Notes: generated from the letters alone by a model not told the origin. Counted from the first letter of the stretch, positions 1-6,520 are shown. The stretch is 11,895 nt of DNA from Candidatus Galloscillospira excrementavium (GCA_018711785.1 DVHW01000201.1:1-11895), one strand, 5' to 3'. A program made the numbers and translations.

Positions 1-40
1 CCTGCCGGCGGCGAAAAGCCGCCGGCAGGCGCCGGTTTTT
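1..40 (+). terminator. Intrinsic terminator hairpin at left edge
   Basis: Two perfectly complementary 12-base arms, CCTGCCGGCGGC (1-12) and its reverse complement (18-29), enclose a GAAAA loop. A run of five T follows at 36-40. Six bases separate the main stem from the T-run. An alternative pairing of CCGGCG (5-10) with CGCCGG (30-35) would put the stem directly against the T-run. It most likely ends a gene lying to the left of the window and separates it from the catabolic cluster. The window starts at the first stem base, so the stem may extend further left. Confidence 0.75.
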
Positions 41-74
41 ATTCATTTACGCTAAAACTTTGTGGGCATTTCTC

Positions 75-103
75 TTGATTTTTGTATGCCTCTATGTTAG
101 ACT
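75..103 (+). promoter_or_regulatory. Putative sigma-A promoter of the catabolic operon
   Basis: TTGATT (75-80) and TAGACT (98-103) are separated by 17 bases. Each matches the consensus at four of six positions, and TG at 95-96 gives an extended -10 element. The -10 box lies in a short palindrome, TTAG-A-CTAA (97-105). The surrounding 41-160 region is AT-rich compared with the GC-rich genes, as expected for a promoter. Transcription from here would give a leader of roughly 115 bases before the aldolase gene. Confidence 0.5.
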
Positions 104-117
104 AAAGAAAAGCAGAA

Positions 118-153
118 AAATCCAACACCCACATCTTTGATTTGTTTGGATTT
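118..153. promoter_or_regulatory. Inverted repeat, candidate operator
   Basis: AAATCCAA (118-125) and TTGGATTT (146-153) are exact reverse complements separated by 20 bases. They sit just downstream of the predicted -10 box, where a bound repressor would block transcription. The DeoR-family protein encoded second in the operon is the obvious candidate ligand, but that link is inference. The arms are only 8 bases, so chance occurrence in this AT-rich stretch is possible. Confidence 0.35.
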
Positions 154-182
154 CTCCCCCGAAGCGGTCGGTTCTGCTGGAT

Positions 183-208
183 CGGCGGCCGGTGCGCTCT
201 GCCGCCAG
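183..208 (+). other. 5' leader stem-loop before first gene
   Basis: GGCGGC (184-189) pairs with GCCGCC (201-206) around an 11-base loop, ending a few bases before the ribosome binding site AAAGGTGAGG (211-220). The GC stem should be stable in RNA and could affect translation of the aldolase gene. It lacks a following T-run, so it is not a terminator. No known riboswitch class is recognised in the 110-223 leader. Confidence 0.3.
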
Positions 209-223
209 AGAAAGGTGAGGTTT

Positions 224-886
224 ATGGAACGCTATGAGAAGGTCCGCAGCGAGATCTGCGAGGTCTGCCGCCTCCTGTACGACCGGGGCTATGTGGTCAG
301 CAACGACGGCAACGTGTCGGTCCGGGTGGCGCCGGACCAGGTCCTCATCACCCCCTCCGGGGTGGGCAAGGGCCGCATGGAGCCCGATATGCTGGTCCTC
401 TGCGACCTGGAGGGCAATATTCTGGACGGGGACCGCTACCCCTCCTCGGAGAGCAAGATGCACCTGATGGTCTACCGGGAGCGGAGCGACGTGATGAGCG
501 TGGTCCACGCCCATCCCCCCCTGTCCACCGCCTTCGCCATCTGCCGCCGCCCCCTGAAGGAGCGGTATCTGGCCGAGATGGTGGTGGGGCTTGGGGAGAT
601 CCCGGTGACCGAGTTCGCCATGCTCTCCACCGAGGAGGTCCCCAACAGCGTCAAGCCCTTTGTCCACGACCACAACGCGGTGCTCCTGGCCAACCACGGG
701 GCACTGGCCTGGGGCCCCACCCTCCTCTCCGCCTTTGACCGGCTGGAGACCGTGGAGCAGACCGCCAAGGTGTTCTACTATGTGGAGCGCATCGGCGGCG
801 GGGTGGAGATCACCCAGGAGCAGGCCGACACCCTCCGGGCCAAGGCGGGCATGTACGCCAAGCTGGCCGGAAAGCGGGAGGGCTGA
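224..886 (+). CDS. Class II (FucA-like) sugar-phosphate aldolase
   Basis: This 220-residue cytoplasmic protein belongs to the class II aldolase/adducin family, which contains fuculose-1-phosphate and rhamnulose-1-phosphate aldolases. Expected landmarks are all present. The phosphate-binding motifs are DGNVSVR (28-34) and ITPSG (42-46). PSSE (73-76) carries the acid/base glutamate E76. Zinc ligands are H95 and H97 in HAHPP, and H158 in ANHG. Length matches E. coli FucA (about 215). The start at 224 is chosen because AAAGGTGAGG precedes it by a few bases; an earlier in-frame ATG at 137 lacks such a site and would add 29 low-complexity residues. The methionine-salvage dehydratase MtnB is in the same family, but HAHPP and VPVTEF-like segments fit an aldolase better. 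With an MtnA-type isomerase in the operon, the likely reaction is cleavage of a ketose-1-phosphate to dihydroxyacetone phosphate and a two-carbon aldehyde. It is similar in role to Ald2/DrdA of the DHAP shunt. Exact substrate is not determinable here. Confidence 0.88.
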   Translation: MERYEKVRSEICEVCRLLYDRGYVVSNDGNVSVRVAPDQVLITPSGVGKGRMEPDMLVLCDLEGNILDGDRYPSSESKMHLMVYRERSDVMSVVHAHPPLSTAFAICRRPLKERYLAEMVVGLGEIPVTEFAMLSTEEVPNSVKPFVHDHNAVLLANHGALAWGPTLLSAFDRLETVEQTAKVFYYVERIGGGVEITQEQADTLRAKAGMYAKLAGKREG

Positions 887-887
887 C

Positions 888-1688
888 GTGGGCCGCGGCG
901 GCGCCTCCACCGCCCTGCTGGCCCCGGAGCGGCGCTCGGAGATCCTCTCCCTGGTCCGCCGGAACAAGAGCGTGCTGGTCAAGGACCTGTGCGCCCGGTT
1001 CGGCGTCACCGGAGAGACCATCCGCAAGGACCTGACCCTCCTGGAGCAGGAGGGGGCCCTCATCAAGACCTACGGCGGGGCCTACGTCCAGGACGGGGTC
1101 AAAAACGAGGTGGACGCCACCATCCGGGAGACCCTCTACACCGAGTCCAAGGCCGCCATCGGCGCCGCCTGCGCCGCCCTGATTGGGGCGGGGGACACCC
1201 TGTTTTTGGACGAGAGCACCACCTGCCTGGCCGTGGCCCGGCGGCTGCTGGAGCGGGAATCCCTCACCGTGGTCACCAACTCCCTCAAGACCGCCTCCCT
1301 CCTGGCCGCCTCCGGCAAGGGCAAGCTGGTCCTCTCCGGCGGGGAGCTGGACCGGAAAAACCAGTGCTTTGTGGGCGGCGGGGCGGAGGATTCCCTGTCG
1401 GCCTACTACGCGGACAAGTGCTTTGTCTCCTGCCGGGGGGCCGACCGCGCCGCCGGCCTCACCGACGGCAGCGCGGCGGGCGGGCGCATCCGCTCTCTCA
1501 TGTTCCGCCACGCCAAGGAGCGCTTCCTGGTATTGGACCACACCAAGCTGGACAAGACCCATTTCTACCACATCTGTGATTTTTCCGCCGTGGACGCCGT
1601 GGTGGTGGATTTCCTCCCCACCGGGGTCTGGCGGGAGTTCTTCCGCGACCGGGGCATCCGGGTCCTCGAGGCCCTGCCCCGCCCGTGA
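888..1688 (+). CDS. DeoR-family transcriptional regulator
   Basis: This 266-residue regulator has a DeoR-type helix-turn-helix at about residues 14-65 (ERRSEIL, then VTGETIRKDL and the GGA turn). A DeoR C-terminal sensor domain follows, with the typical GDTLFLDESTT, VTNSL and LSGGEL segments. Members usually repress sugar or nucleoside catabolic genes and release DNA on binding a phosphorylated sugar. The GTG start at 888 has GGGAGG about five bases upstream and lies one base after the aldolase stop codon, suggesting translational coupling; no upstream in-frame start fits the gene layout better. Autoregulation of the operon is likely because the gene sits inside it. Possible binding sites are the inverted repeat at 118-153 and the palindrome at 5056-5071. 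The effector would plausibly be the pathway's pentose-1-phosphate or ketose-1-phosphate, which is inference. Confidence 0.9.
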   Translation: MGRGGASTALLAPERRSEILSLVRRNKSVLVKDLCARFGVTGETIRKDLTLLEQEGALIKTYGGAYVQDGVKNEVDATIRETLYTESKAAIGAACAALIGAGDTLFLDESTTCLAVARRLLERESLTVVTNSLKTASLLAASGKGKLVLSGGELDRKNQCFVGGGAEDSLSAYYADKCFVSCRGADRAAGLTDGSAAGGRIRSLMFRHAKERFLVLDHTKLDKTHFYHICDFSAVDAVVVDFLPTGVWREFFRDRGIRVLEALPRP

Positions 1689-1702
1689 GAAAGGAGGGCG
1701 CT

Positions 1703-2179
1703 ATGCAGCAGTACACTCCGGAGCGGCTCATCGAGCTGCTCCAGCTCCGTCCCCACCCCGAGGGGGGGCGGTACGCCTTTGTGGCCCGCAGCGGCGTCCC
1801 CCTCCCCGCCGGAGCCCTGCCCGGCATCGCCGGGGAGCGGGACACCTGCAGCTACATCTACTATTTCCTGGAAAAAGGCCAGATCTCCCGCTGGCACCAG
1901 CTCAAGGCCACCGAGGTGTGGACCTGGCACATGGGGGGCAGCCTGGAGATGACCCTGGGCGGCACGGGGGGCGCGCCGGTGCCTGAGCGGAAGCTCCGCC
2001 TGGGCCCCCGGCTGGAGGCAGGGGAGCCCCTCCAGCTCATGGCCCCGGCGGACCAGTGGCAGACCACCCGGGTCATCGACGGGGACTATGTGCTGGTCTC
2101 CTGTGTGGTCTGCCCGGCCTTCGAGGACGAGGACTGCCTCCTCCCGGAGCAGCCCCTCCCCAATGAAATCTACGGATAA
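1703..2179 (+). CDS. DUF985-family cupin protein
   Basis: This 158-residue protein is recognisable as a DUF985 (cupin_5) member from the HPEGGRY motif at residues 18-24 and the cupin segment WHQL..TEVW.WHMGG (about 64-79). H65, E71 and H76 are possible metal or substrate ligands. The family is small, cytoplasmic and RmlC-like in fold, and no general enzymatic role is established. The start at 1703 follows AAGGAGG (1691-1697) by five bases and lies 14 bases after the regulator's stop. Its position between regulator and dehydrogenase argues for a metabolic role in the same pathway, for example epimerising or ring-opening a sugar, but nothing in the sequence proves it. It is not KduI, which is a larger two-cupin enzyme, despite the KduD-like neighbour. 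Confidence 0.8.
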   Translation: MQQYTPERLIELLQLRPHPEGGRYAFVARSGVPLPAGALPGIAGERDTCSYIYYFLEKGQISRWHQLKATEVWTWHMGGSLEMTLGGTGGAPVPERKLRLGPRLEAGEPLQLMAPADQWQTTRVIDGDYVLVSCVVCPAFEDEDCLLPEQPLPNEIYG

Positions 2180-2195
2180 AAAGGAGGACAAGCCA

Positions 2196-2954
2196 ATGGA
2201 TCTCTCCCTGTTTTCCCTGGAGGGCAAGGCCGCCCTGGTCACCGGTGTCAGCCGGGGCCTGGGGCAGGCCATGGCCGTGGCCCTGGCCAAGGCGGGGGCC
2301 GATATCGTGGGGGTGGGGCTCCACGGCATGGGGTCCACCAAAGCCATGATCGAGGCGGAAGGCCGCCGGGCCTATGAGATCTGTGCCGATCTAAGCCGCA
2401 GCGACGGCGCTGCCGCCATCGCCCAGGAGGCCATCTCCGCCTTCGGCAAGGTGGACATTCTGGTCAACAACGCGGGCATCATCAAGCTCGCCGCCGCAGA
2501 GGACCACACCATGGCCGACTTCGACGCGGTGATGGAGGTCAACCTCCGCTCCCTCTTTCTCCTCACCCGGGAGATCGGGCGGCAGATGATCGCTCTGGGC
2601 CACGGGAAGATCATCAACACCTGCTCGGTCCAGTCCCTGAAGGGGGGCTCGGGGGACGCGGCCTATGTGGCCAGCAAGCACGCCGTCCACGGCCTGACCC
2701 GGGCCTGGGCCAACGAGTGGGGCCGGTACAACATCCAGGTCAACGGCATCGCCCCCGGGTACATGGTCACCGACAATACCGCCAAGCTCCGGCAGAACCA
2801 GGAGGCCGTGGCCGCCATCACCGCCCAGATCCCCCTGGGCAGGTGGGGGGAGCCGAAGGACCTGATGGGGCCGGTGGTGTTCCTGGCCTCGGCGGCCAGC
2901 GACTTTGTGAACGGCCACCTGCTGGTGGCCGACGGCGGGTACATGAACGCATAG
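2196..2954 (+). CDS. KduD-like short-chain dehydrogenase/reductase
   Basis: This 252-residue classical SDR has every family landmark. TGVSRGLG (16-23) binds the dinucleotide and NNAG is at 91-94. The catalytic residues are S144, Y157 and K161 (YVASK). The C-terminal half closely follows 2-dehydro-3-deoxy-D-gluconate 5-dehydrogenase (KduD): ANEW, IAPGYM, GRWG.P.DLMGP and VFLAS.ASD.VNG. The start at 2196 has AAGGAGG (2181-2187) in front and lies 16 bases after the cupin stop. No uronate-degradation genes are nearby, so KduD's own reaction is unlikely here. Within this operon it might reduce the two-carbon aldehyde released by the aldolase, or oxidise a sugar hydroxyl. The family assignment is firm; the substrate is not. 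Confidence 0.88.
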   Translation: MDLSLFSLEGKAALVTGVSRGLGQAMAVALAKAGADIVGVGLHGMGSTKAMIEAEGRRAYEICADLSRSDGAAAIAQEAISAFGKVDILVNNAGIIKLAAAEDHTMADFDAVMEVNLRSLFLLTREIGRQMIALGHGKIINTCSVQSLKGGSGDAAYVASKHAVHGLTRAWANEWGRYNIQVNGIAPGYMVTDNTAKLRQNQEAVAAITAQIPLGRWGEPKDLMGPVVFLASAASDFVNGHLLVADGGYMNA

Positions 2955-3016
2955 TGCCCCCGGCCAAAACAAATGCCAATTTCACTATAAATACAGAACA
3001 GATAGGAGTGTTTCGG

Positions 3017-4087
3017 ATGTCTGACGAGCTCAAGCAGGTCACCCACATCGACAACGTCCGCCTGGGGGACGACGAGAAGAGCGTGGTCATCATCGACCAG
3101 ACCCAGCTGCCCAATCGGACGGTGTACCTGACCCTCCGCACCGCCCAGGAGGTCTACGACGCCATCAAGCTGCTCCAGGTCCGGGGCGCGCCGGCCATCG
3201 GCATCTGCGCCGGGTACGGCATCTACGCCCTGGCCCGCCAGTGGGACCTGGACGACCCCGCCGCCTTCGCCGCCAAGTTCCATGAAACGGCGGAGTACCT
3301 CAACTCCTCCCGGCCCACGGCGGTCAACCTGAGCTGGGCCCTGAAGCGGATGGAGGGGGTCGTCACCGCCAACGCCGGCAAGTCCGTGGCCGAGATCCTG
3401 GACCTGCTGGGCGCCGAGTGCCGGGCCATCCACCAGGAGGACATCGAGATGTGCCGGAAGATCTCCGAGTACGGCCTCTCCCTCATCAAAGACGGCGACG
3501 GGGTGCTCACCCACTGCAACGCCGGCCCCCTGGCCACCTCCCGGTACGGCACCGCCCTGGGCCCCCTGTTCCTGGGCAAGGAGAAGGGCATGAATCTGCA
3601 CGTCTTTGCCGACGAGACCCGGCCCCTGCTCCAGGGCGCCCGGCTCACCTCCTACGAGCTGCAAAAGGCGGGCATCGACGTGACCCTCATCTGCGACAAC
3701 ATGGCCTCCATCGTCATGAAAAACGGCTGGGTCCAGGCCTGCTTCGTGGGCTGCGACCGCATCGCCGCCAACGGCGACGCGGCCAACAAGATCGGCACCA
3801 GCGGCGTGGCCATCCTGGCCAAGCACTACGGCATCCCCTTCTACGTCCTGGGCCCCACCTCCACCATCGACCTGAGCTGCCCCGACGGGGACCACATCCC
3901 CATCGAGCTGCGGGACCCCAGCGAGATCCGGGAGAAATGGTACGCCGAGCCCATGGCCCTGCCCGAGGTGAAGTGCTATAACCCGGCCTTTGACGTCACC
4001 GACCACAGCCTCATCGCCGGCATCGTCACCGAGAAGGGCATCTGCCGGGCCCCCTATACCGAGAGTCTGGCCGCTCTGTTCCGGTAA
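3017..4087 (+). CDS. mtnA: MtnA-family aldose-1-phosphate isomerase
   Basis: This 356-residue protein has the full length and motif set of 5-methylthioribose-1-phosphate isomerase, which converts the aldose-1-phosphate to methylthioribulose-1-phosphate. RGAPAIG and [11 protein letters not shown] are in the N-terminal half. THCNAG carries the catalytic cysteine C167, and [11 protein letters not shown] carries the catalytic aspartate D247. The 80-residue spacing equals that of C160/D240 in B. subtilis MtnA. PTSTIDL and [11 protein letters not shown] complete the C-terminal domain. The start at 3017 follows AGGAGTG; reading further upstream would overlap the dehydrogenase in another frame. No mtnK, mtnN, mtnC, mtnD or mtnW is in the window, so classical methionine salvage is not supported. 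With a phosphorylase next door, the substrate may be ribose-1-phosphate, 5-deoxyribose-1-phosphate or methylthioribose-1-phosphate. A ribose-1,5-bisphosphate isomerase is less likely on length and N-terminal motifs. Confidence 0.9.
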   Translation: MSDELKQVTHIDNVRLGDDEKSVVIIDQTQLPNRTVYLTLRTAQEVYDAIKLLQVRGAPAIGICAGYGIYALARQWDLDDPAAFAAKFHETAEYLNSSRPTAVNLSWALKRMEGVVTANAGKSVAEILDLLGAECRAIHQEDIEMCRKISEYGLSLIKDGDGVLTHCNAGPLATSRYGTALGPLFLGKEKGMNLHVFADETRPLLQGARLTSYELQKAGIDVTLICDNMASIVMKNGWVQACFVGCDRIAANGDAANKIGTSGVAILAKHYGIPFYVLGPTSTIDLSCPDGDHIPIELRDPSEIREKWYAEPMALPEVKCYNPAFDVTDHSLIAGIVTEKGICRAPYTESLAALFR

Positions 4088-4119
4088 GCTGTCTGAACAT
4101 TTGAAAGGAGGTCCGTCTT

Positions 4120-4968
4120 ATGAACAAGGAAGTGGACGCCGCACGCCAGGGCCTGAGCGACGCCGAGACCGGCGGAGCCATCACCGAGGGCTTTCTCGCC
4201 CCGGGCATGGGGGAGTATGTCCTGCTGCCCGGCAATCCCAACCGTATCACTTTGATGGCCGGCCAGTGGGACGCCGGGTCCGCCAAAGAGTATGATCTGA
4301 ACCGGGGCTACCGGGCCGCCACCGGCACCTTCCGGGGTATTCCTATCTCCGCCATGTCCACCGGCATGGGCGGTCCCAACCTGGAGTTCCCCCTGACCAC
4401 CTTGGCCTCGGCGGGAGCCCACACCTTCATCCGGGTGGGTACCACCGGCACTATTCAAGAGAACATCAAGATTGGCGACATCATCATCAACGACTGCAAT
4501 GTCCGTTTGGACGGCACCTCCCAGCTCTACGTCCGGGAGGAGTACCCCTCCGCCGCCTCCTACGAGGTGGTGATGGCCTTGGTCCAGGCCTGCGAGAATC
4601 TGGGCTTCCCCTACCATGTGGGGGTGGGGTGCACCACCTCCTCCTTCTACGCCGGCCAGCTCCGCCCCAGCTTTGGCGGCTACAAGCGCCAGAGCATGGA
4701 CGCCGAGTTCGAGGACCTGCGGGCCGCCAAAGTACTCAACTTCGACATGGAGGGCTCCGCCCTGTTCACCCTGGCCCGGCTGTTTGGTCTGCGGGCGGGC
4801 ATGTGCGCCTCGGTGGTAGTCCACCGTCTCACCGGCGAGGTAGGGGACGACGGCGGAGAGGCCCGGGCCTGCCTGGTGGGCGCGGAGGCGCTGCGTCTGC
4901 TCGTCGAGTGGGACCGGAAAAAGGCTGCGGCGGGCAAGTCCCATCTGTTTCCTTCGGTGCTGAAATAG
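4120..4968 (+). CDS. udp: Uridine phosphorylase-family nucleoside phosphorylase
   Basis: This 282-residue enzyme of the NP-I nucleoside phosphorylase family is closest to uridine phosphorylase (E. coli Udp, about 253 residues). Such enzymes split a nucleoside with phosphate into free base and pentose-1-phosphate. Phosphate contacts are conserved: G38 and R42 in PGNPNR, R62, and R105/T108 in RVGTTG. Q180 and R182 in FYAGQLR match the Gln/Arg pair that reads uracil in Udp. NFDMEG (207-212) gives the ribose-contacting M210 and E211. The N-terminal 37 residues contain no histidine, so the residue equivalent to Udp H8, which binds the 5'-hydroxyl, is missing or replaced. The C-terminus is about a dozen residues longer than Udp. 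AAAGGAGGT upstream fixes the start. As last gene of the enzyme block it would feed pentose-1-phosphate to the MtnA-like isomerase. The exact nucleoside is uncertain, hence the symbol is family-level. Confidence 0.85.
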   Translation: MNKEVDAARQGLSDAETGGAITEGFLAPGMGEYVLLPGNPNRITLMAGQWDAGSAKEYDLNRGYRAATGTFRGIPISAMSTGMGGPNLEFPLTTLASAGAHTFIRVGTTGTIQENIKIGDIIINDCNVRLDGTSQLYVREEYPSAASYEVVMALVQACENLGFPYHVGVGCTTSSFYAGQLRPSFGGYKRQSMDAEFEDLRAAKVLNFDMEGSALFTLARLFGLRAGMCASVVVHRLTGEVGDDGGEARACLVGAEALRLLVEWDRKKAAAGKSHLFPSVLK

Positions 4969-5036
4969 TTCAGGCCGCAAGGGCCGCCGGCTCCAAAGAA
5001 AACCGCGATTTCTGGACATTTTGTGCAAATTACAGC

Positions 5037-5065
5037 TTGTCAAATCTCCACGCAGATAGTATGAT
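5037..5065 (+). promoter_or_regulatory. Strong sigma-A promoter of the nucleoside transporter
   Basis: TTGTCA (5037-5042) and TATGAT (5060-5065) are separated by exactly 17 bases; each box matches consensus at five of six positions. They lie in the only AT-rich part of the 4969-5212 gap. The start of transcription would be near 5072, giving a leader of about 140 bases to the lipoprotein gene. No convincing terminator follows the phosphorylase gene, so read-through from the enzyme operon may add to this promoter. Confidence 0.75.
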
Positions 5066-5071
5066 TACTAT
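5056..5071. promoter_or_regulatory. Palindromic operator over the -10 box
   Basis: ATAGTA (5056-5061) and TACTAT (5066-5071) are perfect reverse complements around a TGAT centre, giving a 16-base palindrome. It covers the -10 hexamer and the likely transcription start. A regulator bound here would exclude RNA polymerase. The DeoR protein of the neighbouring operon or an unlinked regulator could be the ligand. Confidence 0.5.
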
Positions 5072-5089
5072 ATTCCCACGGCCCGTTCG

Positions 5090-5157
5090 CGGAGGTCTGC
5101 CCGAATCGCTCCGGGGTCCGGTTGCAAAGGCGCGCCCTCTCCGACCGAAAGGCCCCG
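5090..5157 (+). other. Structured 5' leader of the transporter mRNA
   Basis: The GC-rich leader contains two overlapping possible stems. CGGAG (5090-5094) can pair with CTCCG (5109-5113). Alternatively CGGGG (5112-5116) with CCCCG (5153-5157), stacked near CGGT (5119-5122) with ACCG (5144-5147), can form a longer stem. They share bases 5112-5113 and so compete. No known riboswitch consensus is recognised, and in a GC-rich sequence such pairings may be fortuitous. Confidence 0.25.
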
Positions 5158-5212
5158 CCCGCGGCCCTGGGAGAAATCCACTCTTTCTTTATAAAAAGGA
5201 GGAAACTTGAAC

Positions 5213-6421
5213 ATGAAACTGAGCAAGCGTTTCGCCGCCCTGGGCCTCTCCCTTGTGATGGTCCTGGCCCTGGCCGCCTGCGGCAACGACTCCGCAGACG
5301 CCACCCCCACCCCCGCCCAAGGCACCGAGCAGGGTGGTGACACCACCCCCGCCCCCGATGACGGCGGCGACACTGCCGACGAGGGTCTGCGCATCGCCAT
5401 CGTCACCAGCCCCAACACCGTGGACGACGGGTCCTTCAACGAGGACAACTACAACGGTATCCTGAACTTTATCGCCTCCCGGGGCGACATCGACACTGTG
5501 ACTGCCCTTCAGGAGCAGACGGGTGACTCCGCCGCTGTGGCTCAGATGGTCAGCGACATTATCGCCGACTATGATGTGCTGGTGACCACTGGCTTCCAGT
5601 CCGCCGCCATCGGCCCCGTGGCCCAGGATAACCCGGATAAGTATTTCATCCTCGTGGACACCTTCCCCACTGATGCAGAGGGCGTGACCATCGAGGGCGG
5701 TCTGGACAATGTCTACGCCATGCAGTTTGCCGAGCAGGAGGGCGGCTTCTTCGCCGGCGTCGCCGCCGCCATGGAGACCCAGAGCGGCAAGGTGGCTGTG
5801 GTTACCGGCCAGCCCTTCCCCTCCAACGTCAACTATCAGTATGGCTTTGAGTCCGGTGTGAACTACGCCAATACTCACCTGGGTGCCAGTGCCGAAATCG
5901 TGGAGCTGGCCTCTTACGCCGGTGTGGACACCACCGGCACCAATGTGGGTGGCAACTATACTGGCAACTTTGTGGATGAGGCTGCCGGCAAGACCCTGGG
6001 CGAGGCTCTCATCCGTGAGGGCGTGGATATCATGTTCGTGGCCGCCGGCGGCTCCGGCAACGGTGTATTCGCTGCGGCCAAGGAGTCCGGCACCTGCATG
6101 GTCATCGGCTGCGACGTGGACCAGTATGACGACGGCGCCAATGGCGACAGCAACATCATCCTGACCTCCGCGCTGAAGAACATGGCCATCAACGTAGAGC
6201 GCCAGCTCAACGCCATCGTGGACGGTACCTTTGAGGGCGGCAACTACACTCTGGACGCCTCCACCGACTCCACCGGCTATGTCTCCGCCGAGGGCCGCCA
6301 GCAGCTGTCCCAGGAGACCCTGGACGCCCTGGCTGAGCTTTATCCCCAGGTGAAAGACGGCACCATTGTTCCCGCTTCCGGTTCCAATGGCTATACCCCT
6401 GAGGAATTCCCCGGCCTGTAA
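5213..6421 (+). CDS. BMP-family nucleoside-binding lipoprotein (ABC transporter)
   Basis: This 402-residue precursor has a lipoprotein signal: basic MKLSKR, a hydrophobic core, and the lipobox LAAC with C23 as the lipidated residue. An acidic Thr/Pro/Gly/Asp-rich tether (about 24-58) leads to a Bmp/PnrA-type periplasmic-binding fold. Family landmarks include DDGSFN (71-76), the AGGSGNGVF hinge segment, and GCDVDQ (299-304), whose aspartate region contacts ribose in homologues. K322 in ALKN is also a conserved position. Such proteins capture nucleosides outside the membrane for the ATPase and permeases encoded next. AGGAGG (5197-5202) lies ten bases before this ATG; a TTG two codons earlier is too close to the site. 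The gene is flanked by its own promoter and a strong terminator, so it is probably expressed above the membrane components. Confidence 0.92.
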   Translation: MKLSKRFAALGLSLVMVLALAACGNDSADATPTPAQGTEQGGDTTPAPDDGGDTADEGLRIAIVTSPNTVDDGSFNEDNYNGILNFIASRGDIDTVTALQEQTGDSAAVAQMVSDIIADYDVLVTTGFQSAAIGPVAQDNPDKYFILVDTFPTDAEGVTIEGGLDNVYAMQFAEQEGGFFAGVAAAMETQSGKVAVVTGQPFPSNVNYQYGFESGVNYANTHLGASAEIVELASYAGVDTTGTNVGGNYTGNFVDEAAGKTLGEALIREGVDIMFVAAGGSGNGVFAAAKESGTCMVIGCDVDQYDDGANGDSNIILTSALKNMAINVERQLNAIVDGTFEGGNYTLDASTDSTGYVSAEGRQQLSQETLDALAELYPQVKDGTIVPASGSNGYTPEEFPGL

Positions 6422-6461
6422 ATTTTCCTGTCCCTTTCAGATCTTCCTTAGCGTCTGATCC

Positions 6462-6520
6462 CGGGGCGCTCCGTATGTTTGACTGTCTGGTCCCTTCGGA
6501 GCGCCCCGCTTTCTTATTTT
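6462..6520 (+). terminator. Intrinsic terminator between binding protein and ATPase
   Basis: CGGGGCGCTCCG (6462-6473) and CGGAGCGCCCCG (6497-6508) form a perfect 12-base-pair stem around a 23-base loop, followed by the T-rich tract CTTTCTTATTTT. It lies 41 bases after the lipoprotein stop. Partial termination here would yield abundant binding-protein transcript and less of the ATPase and permeases. No good promoter is seen between it and the ATPase gene, so some read-through is expected. Confidence 0.85.

Noticed and set aside
137..223. In-frame upstream ATG that would lengthen the aldolase by 29 residues
   Set aside because: It lacks a ribosome binding site, adds Ala/Gly/Ser-rich residues absent from the family, and a good site precedes ATG 224.
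224..886. Aldolase gene read as MtnB, the methylthioribulose-1-phosphate dehydratase of the same family
   Set aside because: The HAHPP segment and surrounding motifs fit FucA-type aldolases better, and the enzymes that follow MtnB in methionine salvage are absent.
92..1066. 324-codon minus-strand open frame covering the aldolase gene
   Set aside because: It runs opposite a gene with intact catalytic motifs and shows no domain of its own.
1703..2954. Cupin plus KduD-like pair read as a KduI/KduD uronate module
   Set aside because: The cupin is a short DUF985 protein and not the two-cupin KduI, and no other pectin or uronate genes are present.
2986..2991. TATAAA in the 62-base gap before the isomerase gene, a possible internal promoter
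   Set aside because: No acceptable -35 box lies 16-18 bases upstream. The gap is AT-rich and the match could be chance, so read-through from the upstream operon is the simpler view.
2663..4006. Long open frame on the minus strand opposite the dehydrogenase and isomerase genes
   Set aside because: It is antisense to two well-recognised genes, has a low-complexity Val/Gly/His/Asp-rich product typical of GC-rich antisense frames, and lacks a ribosome binding site or recognisable domain.
4960..4973. CTGAA-ATAG-TTCAG hairpin at the phosphorylase stop codon, a possible terminator
   Set aside because: The stem is only five base pairs and no T-run follows.
59..5025. TTTGTG found 10-11 bases upstream of both -35 boxes (59-64 and 5020-5025) as a shared regulatory site
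   Set aside because: Six bases in AT-rich DNA recur easily by chance, and the flanking bases are not shared.
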